The position numbers and the translations under genes are program-made. From Methylobacterium sp. CB376 (GTDB lineage Bacteria; Pseudomonadota; Alphaproteobacteria; Rhizobiales; Beijerinckiaceae), in assembly GCF_029714205.1 (NCBI RefSeq), contig NZ_CP121648.1, positions 3,304,001 to 3,368,000 on the forward strand: DNA of 64,000 bases, given 5' to 3'. The notes beneath the pieces were generated by a model, which was given only the letters and a program-made list of their open reading frames with translations, was not told the DNA's origin and made no database searches. Each line of letters opens with the position of its first letter. The first letter of the stretch is position 1. Positions 45,106-53,110 of the stretch are shown here, in pieces.

Positions 45106-45405
45106 ATGCGGATCACCGTTGCATCCCTGACGCTCGGCCTCGCGGTCGCGCTGCCGGCACCGGCGCCCGCGCGGGCCGCCGGTTCGGCCGCGCCTCCCGC
45201 CGACGCGAGGGACGTGTTCTTCGCCTACATCCCGCCCAGGGCCGAAGGCTCCGCCTTCGTGCCGCGCCGGCCCGAGGCCACCGGCAGCATCCCGGCGCCC
45301 GCGGCCCACCGCCCTCCGCGGGATCGGGGGCTCCCGAACCAGGCGCTCTCCGGGATCAAGGGCCAGAAGGTCGTGCGCGACATCTGCATCGGCTGCGACC
45401 CGTGA
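45106..45405 (+). CDS. Small secreted hypothetical protein, 99 aa
   Basis: Signal peptide MRITVASLTLGLAVALPAPAPARAAG, then a Pro/Arg-rich mature part ending in GQKVVRDICIGCDP with two cysteines. GGAG precedes the ATG at 45106. Function not recognised; possibly periplasmic. Confidence 0.55.
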   Translation: MRITVASLTLGLAVALPAPAPARAAGSAAPPADARDVFFAYIPPRAEGSAFVPRRPEATGSIPAPAAHRPPRDRGLPNQALSGIKGQKVVRDICIGCDP

Positions 45406-45855
45406 CGGGCCCCTCGCCGGACCGGCACCCGCGCGCGTCGGTCTCGCGGACGGGCGGTCCCGCCCCGCCGGGCTCCCGCGAGGGGAGGCGGCCGACCACG
45501 CCCACCACCCCGACGGCCATGCTCGGCGAAGCCGCCGCCATCGTCGCGGCGCCGCGCCGGTGCGCCGGGGCGCTCCCGGGTCGCACGCCGTCCGGTGCCC
45601 GTCGCGCACGATGCCGGCTCCCCACCGGGATCGGCGTCCGGGTCGCGGCGCGCGGACAGGGCGCCGTCGCGCGGCCCGCGGCCGAGGGCGACGGGCGCGT
45701 CGCCCGGCCAAGTCGAGCGGGGACGATCCCTCGATCGAGTCCCGCTGCCCTGGCTTGCAAGCAGACTAGCTTGCAACTCTCGATGCGTGGGACCAGTGAG
45801 GGAAGTGAGCCGCAGATCCCAAACTGCTCCTGCACTGGCGCCCCGGGCCCCGTCC
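45406..45855. other. Intergenic region, no gene recognised
   Basis: Frames open here are Arg/Pro/Ala-rich and show no ribosome sites or family motifs, so I treat the 450 bp as non-coding. GC falls at its right end, where GCTTGCAA occurs twice 16 bp apart (45753, 45769), possibly a regulatory site before the 2OG oxygenase gene. Confidence 0.5.
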
Positions 45856-46665
45856 ATGCAACGCGATGTCTGGAACGATGACAGGTATTTTTCAGAGTCG
45901 GATCTTGCCACATTGAGAGATGTTTATCGGAACGCCGCCCCTTTTCCGCATCTCGTATTGAAAGACGTATTTTCAGAGTCACTTCTCGATTTAATTGTTC
46001 AGGAATACGGGACAGGCGGACCTGCGCTCTGGACGAGCTACAACACCGAATTGATGAGGAAAAGGATCACGGCACCGAATTCGACCCTCCCTGCCGCAGC
46101 TCAGCTCTATTTCGACGTGGTGAGCTCGCCACGCTTCATTCGTTTCCTGTCGAGTTTGACCGGGATCCAGAACCTCCTGCCGGACCCGAGCTTGTTCGGC
46201 GGAGGCATGCACGAGGTGTCCGGAAGTGGATTATTCGAGGTCCACGTGGATTTTCAGAGCCAGCCGGAGACGAAGCTCGACAACAGGCTGGCCCTGATCA
46301 CTTACCTCGATCGCGACGGGACGGACCAGGACGGGGGCGCCCTGGAACTCTGGTACGCGGAGCCGGCGCGGCGCGGGGCCGTGATCGCGCCGGTGTTCGG
46401 CACCACGCTGATCATGGGGCAATCGGCGACCGCCGCCCACGGCCATCCGCGCCCGGTTCGGCCCGGCCGCGCGCGCCGGGCCCTGATCGCCTACTACTAC
46501 ACGAACGGTCGCCAGGACGGCGGTCGTTCGGACAGCAGGGCCACCGTCTACGTCCGGCACCCCTCGCTGCGCGCCCTTCAGAGACTGCAGATCATCCTGC
46601 GCGGGACGCTTCCCCGGCCGATCCTGGCGGCGCTGAAGGCGCTCTACGCCAGGTTCCGGACCTGA
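45856..46665 (+). CDS. 2-oxoglutarate/Fe(II)-dependent oxygenase (prolyl-4-hydroxylase-like)
   Basis: 269-aa dioxygenase of the 2OG-FeII_Oxy_3 type. FPHLVLKDVFSESLLD opens the domain. The iron-binding HxD is in FEVHVDFQSQ (about residues 129-131), and the distal His with the 2-oxoglutarate Arg is in AAHGHPRPVRPGRARRALIAYYY. Similar proteins hydroxylate proteins or act next to sugar-modifying enzymes. The first ~150 codons are AT-richer than the flanks, which suggests acquisition. No strong ribosome site at the ATG. Confidence 0.82.
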   Translation: MQRDVWNDDRYFSESDLATLRDVYRNAAPFPHLVLKDVFSESLLDLIVQEYGTGGPALWTSYNTELMRKRITAPNSTLPAAAQLYFDVVSSPRFIRFLSSLTGIQNLLPDPSLFGGGMHEVSGSGLFEVHVDFQSQPETKLDNRLALITYLDRDGTDQDGGALELWYAEPARRGAVIAPVFGTTLIMGQSATAAHGHPRPVRPGRARRALIAYYYTNGRQDGGRSDSRATVYVRHPSLRALQRLQIILRGTLPRPILAALKALYARFRT

Positions 46666-46899
46666 CCGCCCCTCGGGCTCGGCGCGCGCCGAACCCTCGA
46701 ACGGACGACGCGCCGCCGCGGGAGGCCTCGCCCCGCCGCCCCCGCCAGTACAGGCACCCGGCGACCCGAGCACGGTGTTACCTCAACACAACACTCGCTC
46801 GAAATTGCTCCGAAACTATAGTCTGTTAATTCCTGCGCGAGCGACCGGGCGCGAGTTGCCCTGTGTGGGTCTACCATGCAGAGTGATGAGGAGGAGCGT

Positions 46900-47046
46900 G
46901 TGGAACTCATCCTGGTGGTCGGGACGGTCGCGATGATTGGCGGCGCTCTTCCCCTTTTCCACGGTTATCGCCTCGTTGCCTCGCGCAGCCGGTACCGGCG
47001 GTCGCGCAGGAGCAGGGCGATCGCGTGGGACGCTCCGGCGAATTGA
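46900..47046 (+). CDS. Small single-span membrane protein, 48 aa
   Basis: Short frame from a GTG preceded by GAGGAGGAG. The product starts VELILVVGTVAMIGGALPLF, a clear transmembrane helix, followed by a very basic tail (SRSRYRRSRRSRAIAW). An in-frame ATG at 46876 would add eight acidic residues. It ends 25 bp before the lytic transglycosylase start, so the two may be co-transcribed. Function unknown; the helix plus basic tail argues for a real small gene. Confidence 0.45.
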   Translation: MELILVVGTVAMIGGALPLFHGYRLVASRSRYRRSRRSRAIAWDAPAN

Positions 47047-47071
47047 TGCTTCGAGGTGGCGGGAGAGCAGG

Positions 47072-47908
47072 ATGGTGTCGCCCGGCCCGGACACGACCAT
47101 GCGGCCCCTCAGGCCCACGAGCCTGCGCGCCTACCGGGCCCGGGTGACCCGGAGCGCCCTCGTCCGGGTCGCGGTGCGAACCGTCGCGGGCCGGAGACTC
47201 GCCCTCTCCGGCGCGCTCGCCGCGGCGCTGCTGCTCACCGCGCCGGGCGTGCTGCCCGGCGAGGACGGCGTGCAGCCGGCCATCGCCCTGGCGGCCCCTC
47301 GCCCCGCCCCCGCCCCCGCCGTGCCGCGCATCGCGCGGGAGACCGGCCCGGGCGGCCCCGCCCACGCCTATGTGAGCCGCGCCCACGCGGCGACCGCGGA
47401 TGCCCCGCCCTCCCCGCTCGCCGTCTCGACCATCGCCGACGCGTGGTCGGCGGCCTTCTTCGGCGACCGCGAGCGCGTGACCGCGTACATCGCGGATGCC
47501 GCGCTGGCCCACGATCTGCCGGCGGAGTTCCTGCTGCACCTGTTGAAGCAGGAGAGCGGCCTGAACCACCAGGCGGTCAGCCGGGCGGGCGCCCTCGGCA
47601 TCGCCCAGTTCATGCCGGCCACGGCCGGCGAGCGCGGCCTCGTCGACCCGTTCGATCCCTTCGAGGCGATCCCGAAATCGGCGGAGCTGCTGCGGGAATT
47701 CCGGACGCAGTTCGGCAATCTCGGTCTGGCAGCGGCGGCCTACAACGCCGGACCCCGGCGGGTGCGCGATTGGCTGGCCGGTCGCTCCTCCCTTCCGGCG
47801 GAGACGCGCAACTACGTCGTGCGGATCACCGGCCGGACGATCGAGGAATGGAGAGTGCGCGGGGATCTCGTCGGCTTCGCCGACCCGATGCCGCGTCGCG
47901 GGTCCTGA
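47072..47908 (+). CDS. Lytic transglycosylase, SLT domain
   Basis: Cleaves peptidoglycan glycan strands in the periplasm. The N-terminal hydrophobic segment (GRRLALSGALAAALLLTAP) is a signal-anchor. The SLT domain spans about residues 135-260: LPAEFLLHLLKQESGLNHQAVS carries the catalytic Glu, followed by GALGIAQFMPATAGERGL and AAAAYNAGPRRVRDWL. Start at ATG 47072 (GGGAGAG upstream) gives 278 aa; ATG 47099 is also possible. Confidence 0.88.
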   Translation: MVSPGPDTTMRPLRPTSLRAYRARVTRSALVRVAVRTVAGRRLALSGALAAALLLTAPGVLPGEDGVQPAIALAAPRPAPAPAVPRIARETGPGGPAHAYVSRAHAATADAPPSPLAVSTIADAWSAAFFGDRERVTAYIADAALAHDLPAEFLLHLLKQESGLNHQAVSRAGALGIAQFMPATAGERGLVDPFDPFEAIPKSAELLREFRTQFGNLGLAAAAYNAGPRRVRDWLAGRSSLPAETRNYVVRITGRTIEEWRVRGDLVGFADPMPRRGS

Positions 47909-48174
47909 TCCGCGCGGCGGCGCGGGATTGCGGGCCGCCCCCTCCCGGCCGCGGGAGAGACTACGTAGGCGCGGAACGATGAATATTCCCGCAAGTTGAT
48001 GATCAGTAACGCGGTCGATCTCTGGACAGATTCGAAGCACATCCAAGCAGGGCGACGTGTCGGCGGCCGCGTCGCCTGCCTGAAAAGACGCTCCCCGGGG
48101 CGGCGTCGGGCACGGGCTGGCGGGCCGCCCGGACCGCACGTGCGCGCCGCCGGGCAGGCCGCGCCGGCCGCGCG

Positions 48175-48399
48175 TCAGGACTCGCCCAGAAACGGCAGCA
48201 TCGCGAGGATCGCCCCGGCCGCCGACCTGATCACCAATGTCCAGTTGCCGTGCCGGTCGTCCGGGTCGTCGCCCAGCAGCGTCTCGGCGATGACCCGTTC
48301 GGCCTGGTCCAGCACTTCTTCGAGCGAGGCCGCCTCGACGCCCTCCTCGTCGCGGATGACGTCCCGGCCGTCGGAGAGATCAACGTAGAAGCGCTGCAT
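48175..48399 (-). CDS. DUF6894 family protein
   Basis: 74-aa protein with the pattern MQRFYVDLSDGRDVIRDEEGVEAASLEEVLDQA, typical of DUF6894 (FY.DL.DG....D..G.E..d...A...A...L...). The second half includes WTLVIRSAAGAILAMLPF. Very common in multiple copies in Methylobacterium and Bradyrhizobium; function unknown. Start ATG 48399; 48414 is an alternative. Confidence 0.8.
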   Translation of the reverse strand: MQRFYVDLSDGRDVIRDEEGVEAASLEEVLDQAERVIAETLLGDDPDDRHGNWTLVIRSAAGAILAMLPFLGES

Positions 48400-49165
48400 C
48401 AAGTCAGCCCCCATTGCCCCTCGCCGCGTGCGCACGAACTCCGCCTGCGCCGCGGGCACGTCGTCCGGCATGGGCGAAACACGCCGTCCGGTGAAGCTTC
48501 GGGCGCAGCGGTACGCAATTTGACGCGTTACTAGTGATGGTCGCGCGTCGCGGTACCTGCTATATGTCAATAACAAACTAAAAAACATGCGCGGGACGCT
48601 TGGAACGAAGTGAACCCATGCTCGTTTCGACCCGACGCTCATCGGGTGCGTGAGCTTGCTTGCAATGAGGCGTGGCGATGCATTCACGGCGCTCTGTTGA
48701 ACCGAAGAGCACGTCGGTCTCTCAAGCGAAGAGAGTCGAGTCGATTCGCAACCACATCAGGAAAATCCTCTCAAGTCAGATCAAGGCTAGATTGCAAGGC
48801 GTCGAGCTCAAAGACTGACAGCCGCGCGGCTCGCTTCCGCGCGCATGACAGGCCCGGTCCGACGGAGCTTGATCTGACCGTCATCCCGGCCGGACGGGGC
48901 GAGCCGGTCGCCACGTCCGCCCCGCCGCGGCCGGGAACGCTGGCCTCACGGGGATGACTTGATCGGCCCGTGACTTCGTCGGCGCGTGACTTGGTCAGCG
49001 GATGGATCGGCCAGGTCCGGGCCGCGGTGCATCGGACGCCGGACGCGCAGCCGTCACGAGATCTGCCGTCCATCAACTCAGGCGACCGGAATCCCGGTCA
49101 TGATCGGGCATCGGGGAAAGCCGGCACGCAATCGGGTCGCGTGGCGTGGAACAGGGGCGTTTCGA
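48400..49165. other. Intergenic region, partly low GC, no gene recognised
   Basis: 766 bp without a convincing gene. GC drops at 48535-48800 (e.g. TGCTATATGTCAATAAC, AAACTAAAAAACATG), which could hold a promoter or an RNA, but no clear hairpin/terminator pair was found. Longer frames here lack ribosome sites and have unsuitable composition. Confidence 0.45.
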
Positions 49166-49414
49166 ATGCGTCGCGGGATGGATTGGGACCGGTATGCCGT
49201 ATGCCACTGGCAGGATCCGTGCGGGGACGGCCGAAGCTTCGGCATCGGCAGCCGCACGCAGGCCTTCGAGACACTCTCGGAGGCCATCCTGTTCGCCGTG
49301 ACTCAGGATTTCGGCGAAGATCGCACCGTTCGCATCAGCTGCGGCGGCAGCACGTACTGCGCGGCCGACATCAAGCGACTCGTCGAGCGCTTCGATTTTC
49401 CCTGGGACGATTAG
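49166..49414 (+). CDS. Hypothetical protein, 82 aa
   Basis: MRRGMDWDRYAVCHWQDPCGDGRSFGIGSRTQAFETLSEAILFAVTQDF... is a small protein with four cysteines and an alternating beta/alpha pattern; ends FDFPWDD. AGGGG is eight bases before the ATG at 49166. Not assigned to a family. Confidence 0.55.
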   Translation: MRRGMDWDRYAVCHWQDPCGDGRSFGIGSRTQAFETLSEAILFAVTQDFGEDRTVRISCGGSTYCAADIKRLVERFDFPWDD

Positions 49415-49980
49415 CGCCTCGCGGCTCGCCCGGGACGTCGGCGGGTCCGGGGCGGCGCGGCAGGCCCGGCGAGCGCGGGCGGGATCCGGGCGCGGCGGGA
49501 GCGGGTCCTGCGCGGCGCCTCTCTCCGCAGGACGGACGTCCCGGCCCCGAGCCCCCGCCCCTCGCCCGCCCTGCGGTCGGCCGCGCCCGGCGGCGGGCCC
49601 GCGCGACGCGCGGCCGCGCGGTCGACGGCGCGCTCCGAGCGGGCATCCGTGCCGGCAGGGCCTGCCGCGGCTTCGGCCCGGTTCCGCGCGGCCCGGATGC
49701 CCGGCGCAAGATCGGAACCCGGGGCTTCTCCCGTTCTCCGACACTCACTCGGACTCGTTCAGGGCTCCCCGCCGAGCACAATAGTGTCCCAAGTGCCCCG
49801 CCGCGCCGGTCACGCCGGGCTCCGCGGACGCAAAAACTCGCGACTAGTCTCAAATAGACTCGGGTCGGCCTGCGGGACTCGCACATGTAATTGCGCAGCA
49901 TAGCGGCGGCATTCGTCGCCATGGGCAGGAACAAGGGAGGGTGCGCAAGGTTGGTCAAGGCCTCACAGGGAGAAACGCCC
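49415..49980. other. Intergenic region before the RTX gene, nothing recognised
   Basis: 566 bp, first part extremely GC-rich with shadow frames only; the last ~180 bp has lower GC (CAAAAACTCGCGACTAG, CACATGTAATTGCGCAGC) and should contain the RTX gene promoter. No defined element. Confidence 0.45.
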
Positions 49981-51012
49981 ATGGCGACGCTTAACGGCAC
50001 TCCGGGACCCGACCAACTCATCGGCACGAACGCGGCCGACGTGATCAACGGGCTGGCAGGCAACGACGTCCTGCTCGGCGCACTCGGCGATGATCAGATC
50101 AACGGAGGCGCGGGCTTCGACAGGATCGACGGCCAGGACGGCAACGACACGCTCGACGGCGGAGACGATCCGGACTACGTGGCGGGCGGCCCCGGCAACG
50201 ACGTCATCTACGGCCGCGGCGGCAGCGATCAGCTGATCGGCGAGGCCGGGGACGACCTGATCTACGGCAACGAGGGCGACGACTACGCGGCCGGCAATCC
50301 GGGCAGCGACACCCTGTTCGGCGGCGCCGGGAACGACTTCTTCGTCGGCGAGCAGGGCAACGACTTCGTTTTCGGCGACGAGGGGGACGATTTCGTCTCC
50401 GGGGGTGAGGACAACGACATCGTCCGCGGCGGGATCGGCTACGACTACGCCGACGGCGACCTGGGCGACGACACCGTCTACGGCGACGAGGGCAACGACG
50501 TCGTGTTCGGCGACGCGGGCAACGACCGCCTGTTCGGGGATACGGGCTTGGGCGGTGGCGGAAACGACACCGTGAACGGCGGCGCCGGCGACGACGTCGT
50601 GTTCGGCGAGACCGGCGACGATCAGGTGTTCGGCGGCGACGGCAACGACTTCATCGGTGCCGGGGCGGGCAACGATTACCTCTCGGGCGGCGCCGGCACC
50701 GATTCACTGTACGGCGAAGACGGCAACGACCTCCTGTTCGGCAATGCCGGCAACGATGAACTGGTCGGCGGCGCCGGCGCGGACACCTTCGCGTTCGGGC
50801 GCGGGGACGGGCAGGATCTGGTGCGCGACTTCGTGTCGGGCACCGACGTGATCGCCTTCAACAACAACGCCTTCGCGAACTTCGCGGCGGTGCAGGCGGC
50901 GAGCCGGCAGGTCGGATCGGACGTCCTGATCAGCTACGGCGACGGCGACACCATCACCCTGCAGAACCGGCAGGTCGCCACGCTGACGGCCGCCGACTTC
51001 ACCTTCGGCTGA
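49981..51012 (+). CDS. RTX-type calcium-binding repeat protein
   Basis: 343-aa extracellular protein made almost entirely of hemolysin-type GGxGxDxLx nonapeptides (NDVLLG, GGAGFDRIDGQDGNDTLDGG and so on, residues about 10-280). A closing region has ADTFAFGRGDGQDLVRDFVSGTDVIAF and the end TAADFTFG. No signal peptide and no catalytic domain. Such proteins leave by type I secretion via the C-terminal signal and fold on Ca2+. No T1SS genes are in the window. AGGGAGA precedes the ATG at 49981; upstream in-frame codons look like leader. Confidence 0.9.
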   Translation: MATLNGTPGPDQLIGTNAADVINGLAGNDVLLGALGDDQINGGAGFDRIDGQDGNDTLDGGDDPDYVAGGPGNDVIYGRGGSDQLIGEAGDDLIYGNEGDDYAAGNPGSDTLFGGAGNDFFVGEQGNDFVFGDEGDDFVSGGEDNDIVRGGIGYDYADGDLGDDTVYGDEGNDVVFGDAGNDRLFGDTGLGGGGNDTVNGGAGDDVVFGETGDDQVFGGDGNDFIGAGAGNDYLSGGAGTDSLYGEDGNDLLFGNAGNDELVGGAGADTFAFGRGDGQDLVRDFVSGTDVIAFNNNAFANFAAVQAASRQVGSDVLISYGDGDTITLQNRQVATLTAADFTFG

Positions 51013-51357
51013 GGCCCGCCCGGCGACCGGGCGCCGTCCGAGACGCGCCGCCCGGTCGTGTCGCGCCGAGGCGGTCGCTGAACGAGAGCGAGACGGCTCC
51101 CCCGCGCCCTCCACGGCGCCGGCGCGGGCGGCCCCCTCGCGAGGGCAGTCCCCCGCGGTGACGGGGTGAGGAGCGGGTGACCGCACCAGCCCCGAACCCG
51201 GCAGGCCCCGCCGGGGCCGAAGCTGGCGGCCCGCGCCGAGCCGACCAGCCTCCGGCAGATCCGGGGCGGTTCAGCCTCGCCGGGTGCTTGCACGGCACCG
51301 AGCGGCTCGCCGCGATGCGGAACCGGGCGCCGTGGGGGCTTCCACCATCGATCCTCG
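51013..51357. other. Intergenic region, nothing recognised
   Basis: 345 bp between the convergent RTX and XRE genes. GC-rich, with no RNA gene, repeat or credible ORF. Presumably holds the terminators. Confidence 0.45.
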
Positions 51358-52245
51358 TCAGATCGCCGACCTCTCCAGCGCGGCCCTCAGGAGCGACGCC
51401 GCCGTCGCGCCCTTTGCGGCCCGACTCCAGATCTCGTTCGCGATATTCTCGTAAAGTTGAACCGGTTGTTTATCTTCCGTTACCATGGCGACGCCAGTCT
51501 TGATGTTGGGAAGGTCGCCTCCCAGGCGAAATGGGCTGAGCCCGACCAGCGTCCTGTCAGACACCCTGAAGAGTTGAAAGGCCATGTTCGGCAGGATCTC
51601 GTTGATGATGCCGATCTGGATACCCATCGGCTCACGCTCGATGATGCCGAGGAGGTGCTCGACTTCGGCCCGCGCGACCCGTCGACGCCTCACCACCTCG
51701 GAAGCGGGCAAGTCGAACCGGCCGACCACGCCGATCTTCAACCACCGCTCGATTTCCGGCAACGCCACGAAGTTGATGACGCTGAGCCGGCGGCGGTCGC
51801 GCAAGGCCTTGCGCTCATCGAGGATCGACACGATCTGCTCGATTTCGGAGCAGGCCCTGCACGATTCGGCCTCATACGAGGGCAATGCCTCGATCAAAGT
51901 CTTTCTCAGGAACGCCGAGTAGTTTTCTGACGTCAGCAGATATGACATGGGCGGAAAATGAGCAACAACTTGATCGCATTGTTCTTCTAATTGACGCATG
52001 CGCTCGAAATAGCTGATCGAGCTGGCGTAGTACTCGACGCCCGCGCCCAGCAGCGAGGCCAAAGTGGTGCTCAGGAGGGCGGCGAGGCGCTCGAGCGTCT
52101 CGACCTTGACGACCTCGCCGCCCTCGATCCGGTAGACCGCCGCCCGCGAGACGCCGAGGCGCTCCGCGACCTGCTCCGCGCTCAGGCCCTGCCCGATCCG
52201 GTACGCGCGCAGCCGGTTGCCGATCTCATCCGGGCGGATCGCCAT
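51358..52245 (-). CDS. XRE-family transcriptional regulator with C-terminal effector domain
   Basis: 295 aa. The N-terminal HTH_3 domain (IGNRLRAYRIGQGLSAEQVAERLGVSRAAVYRIEGGEVVKVETL, residues about 7-60) is followed by a ~230-residue domain of unknown fold (FERMRQLEEQCDQVVAHFPPMSYLLTS..., ...TLVGLSPFRLGGDLPNIKTGVAMVTED) that may sense a small molecule. A perfect inverted repeat lies 20-35 bp upstream of its start, and a matching one lies before the MFS / pyrK / pyrD / M20 operon. It is therefore probably the autoregulated controller of that operon. The ATG at 52245 fits the HTH. Confidence 0.85.
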   Translation of the reverse strand: MAIRPDEIGNRLRAYRIGQGLSAEQVAERLGVSRAAVYRIEGGEVVKVETLERLAALLSTTLASLLGAGVEYYASSISYFERMRQLEEQCDQVVAHFPPMSYLLTSENYSAFLRKTLIEALPSYEAESCRACSEIEQIVSILDERKALRDRRRLSVINFVALPEIERWLKIGVVGRFDLPASEVVRRRRVARAEVEHLLGIIEREPMGIQIGIINEILPNMAFQLFRVSDRTLVGLSPFRLGGDLPNIKTGVAMVTEDKQPVQLYENIANEIWSRAAKGATAASLLRAALERSAI

Positions 52246-52264
52246 GCCTCTGTCCCGTCGCCGC

Positions 52265-52280
52265 GTCTCATTCTTGAGAC
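52265..52280. promoter_or_regulatory. Operator-like inverted repeat before the XRE gene
   Basis: GTCTCA-TTCT-TGAGAC: perfect 6-bp arms and a 4-base spacer, 20 bp upstream of the XRE start. The same TCTCA-N4-TGAGA pattern recurs at 57726-57739. Likely the regulator's own binding site. Confidence 0.65.
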
Positions 52281-52422
52281 AGATAGGCCAGTGCGCGGAT
52301 CGTGAGAAGTGCCGGTCGGGGCCTCGTCCGGAGGAGGCGCGCAATCCTCTCGATCGGCGCGGCCCGGCCGAGGCTGCCGCCGATCGATGCGTTCGCCGCG
52401 TCTCCGCCGGTGTCCCGATCGT

Positions 52423-52734
52423 CTACGCGTCGGCCAAGTCCGTTTGCGCGATCTCATTGAGGAGCCTGATCTGCTGCTCGGCGCTGGCGTTCCCCAGTTG
52501 CACCGCCCTGGTCATGAGGTCCTTCAGCCTGTCGAGCGCGACCGTGCCGACTTCGGGAGACAGCGGCTCTTCCGCATAAGCCCAAATGAACTTGCTGACG
52601 AGATCCGACAAGAGCCGCATCAGGGCGGCGTGATCGTGATCATGTTTCCTGATGATTTTGGCGCGTTCCCGGAATTCAATGTACGTATTCACGCCGCCTT
52701 GCTGGGCGTTCAGCCAATTCGAAAGGTCCTGCAT
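52423..52734 (-). CDS. Hypothetical helical protein, 103 aa
   Basis: MQDLSNWLNAQQGGVNTYIEFRERAKIIRKHDHDHAALMRLLSDLVSKFIWAYAEEPLSP... is an all-helical acidic protein with no recognised family. AT content is above that of its neighbours. The ATG at 52734 is preceded by AGAGGAG; an in-frame GTG at 52752 is alternative. Lies between the XRE gene and the M20 gene on the same strand, so it may belong to the operon. Confidence 0.6.
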   Translation of the reverse strand: MQDLSNWLNAQQGGVNTYIEFRERAKIIRKHDHDHAALMRLLSDLVSKFIWAYAEEPLSPEVGTVALDRLKDLMTRAVQLGNASAEQQIRLLNEIAQTDLADA

Positions 52735-52778
52735 GGTGTACACTCCTCTCACTCGCTTCGCGGGGATCCGGTATTCCG

Positions 52779-53110
52779 TCAGGGCGCGGCCCGCGCTCGG
52801 TCATCGTGGTGGGTCGACCACGCGACTCTGTCGGTGAGGAAGGCCGCGACCGCCCGCCGCCCATCCGCCGAGGGGGGCGCGACCTGATCGGCGCCCAGGA
52901 CGTCCCCCGAGGCCAGCGCGTGGAGCCTCGGCCCCTCGGCGAACACCCGCGGCTCGGTGCGCGGGGCGGTCGCGCCGAGGAAGGCTCCGGCGCAGCCTCT
53001 CGACGGCGTGGCCCCGTCGCGCGGCGGCGCGGGCCGGTCGTCGGGCCGGCGCAGGGCGATCGCCGCCGCGGGCGGCCCCGCGCGCGACCGCGGCGCGGAT
53101 CCCGGTTCAT
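52779..53110 (-). pseudogene. Possible decayed crotonase (enoyl-CoA hydratase-like) gene
   Basis: An ATG at 53110 overlaps the M20 stop by four bases, as elsewhere in this operon, but the frame soon becomes Arg-rich. Pieces in different frames read like a crotonase: IRAAVARGAA, then AIALRRPDDRP, then GHAVERLRRSL, then RVFAEGPRLHALASGD and SADGRRAVAAFLTDR with a stop at 52779. I interpret this as a gene broken by several frameshifts and an internal deletion. The match is by eye and weak; random GC-rich DNA is the alternative. Confidence 0.3.

Noticed and set aside
45402..45881. 159-codon plus-strand frame before the 2OG oxygenase
   Set aside because: Pro/Arg/Thr-rich low-complexity product, no ribosome site, no family resemblance.
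45753..48665. Shared GCTTGCAA motif at 45753, 45769 and 48658 as a common operator
   Set aside because: An 8-base match at three places is too weak, and the third site has no gene directly downstream.
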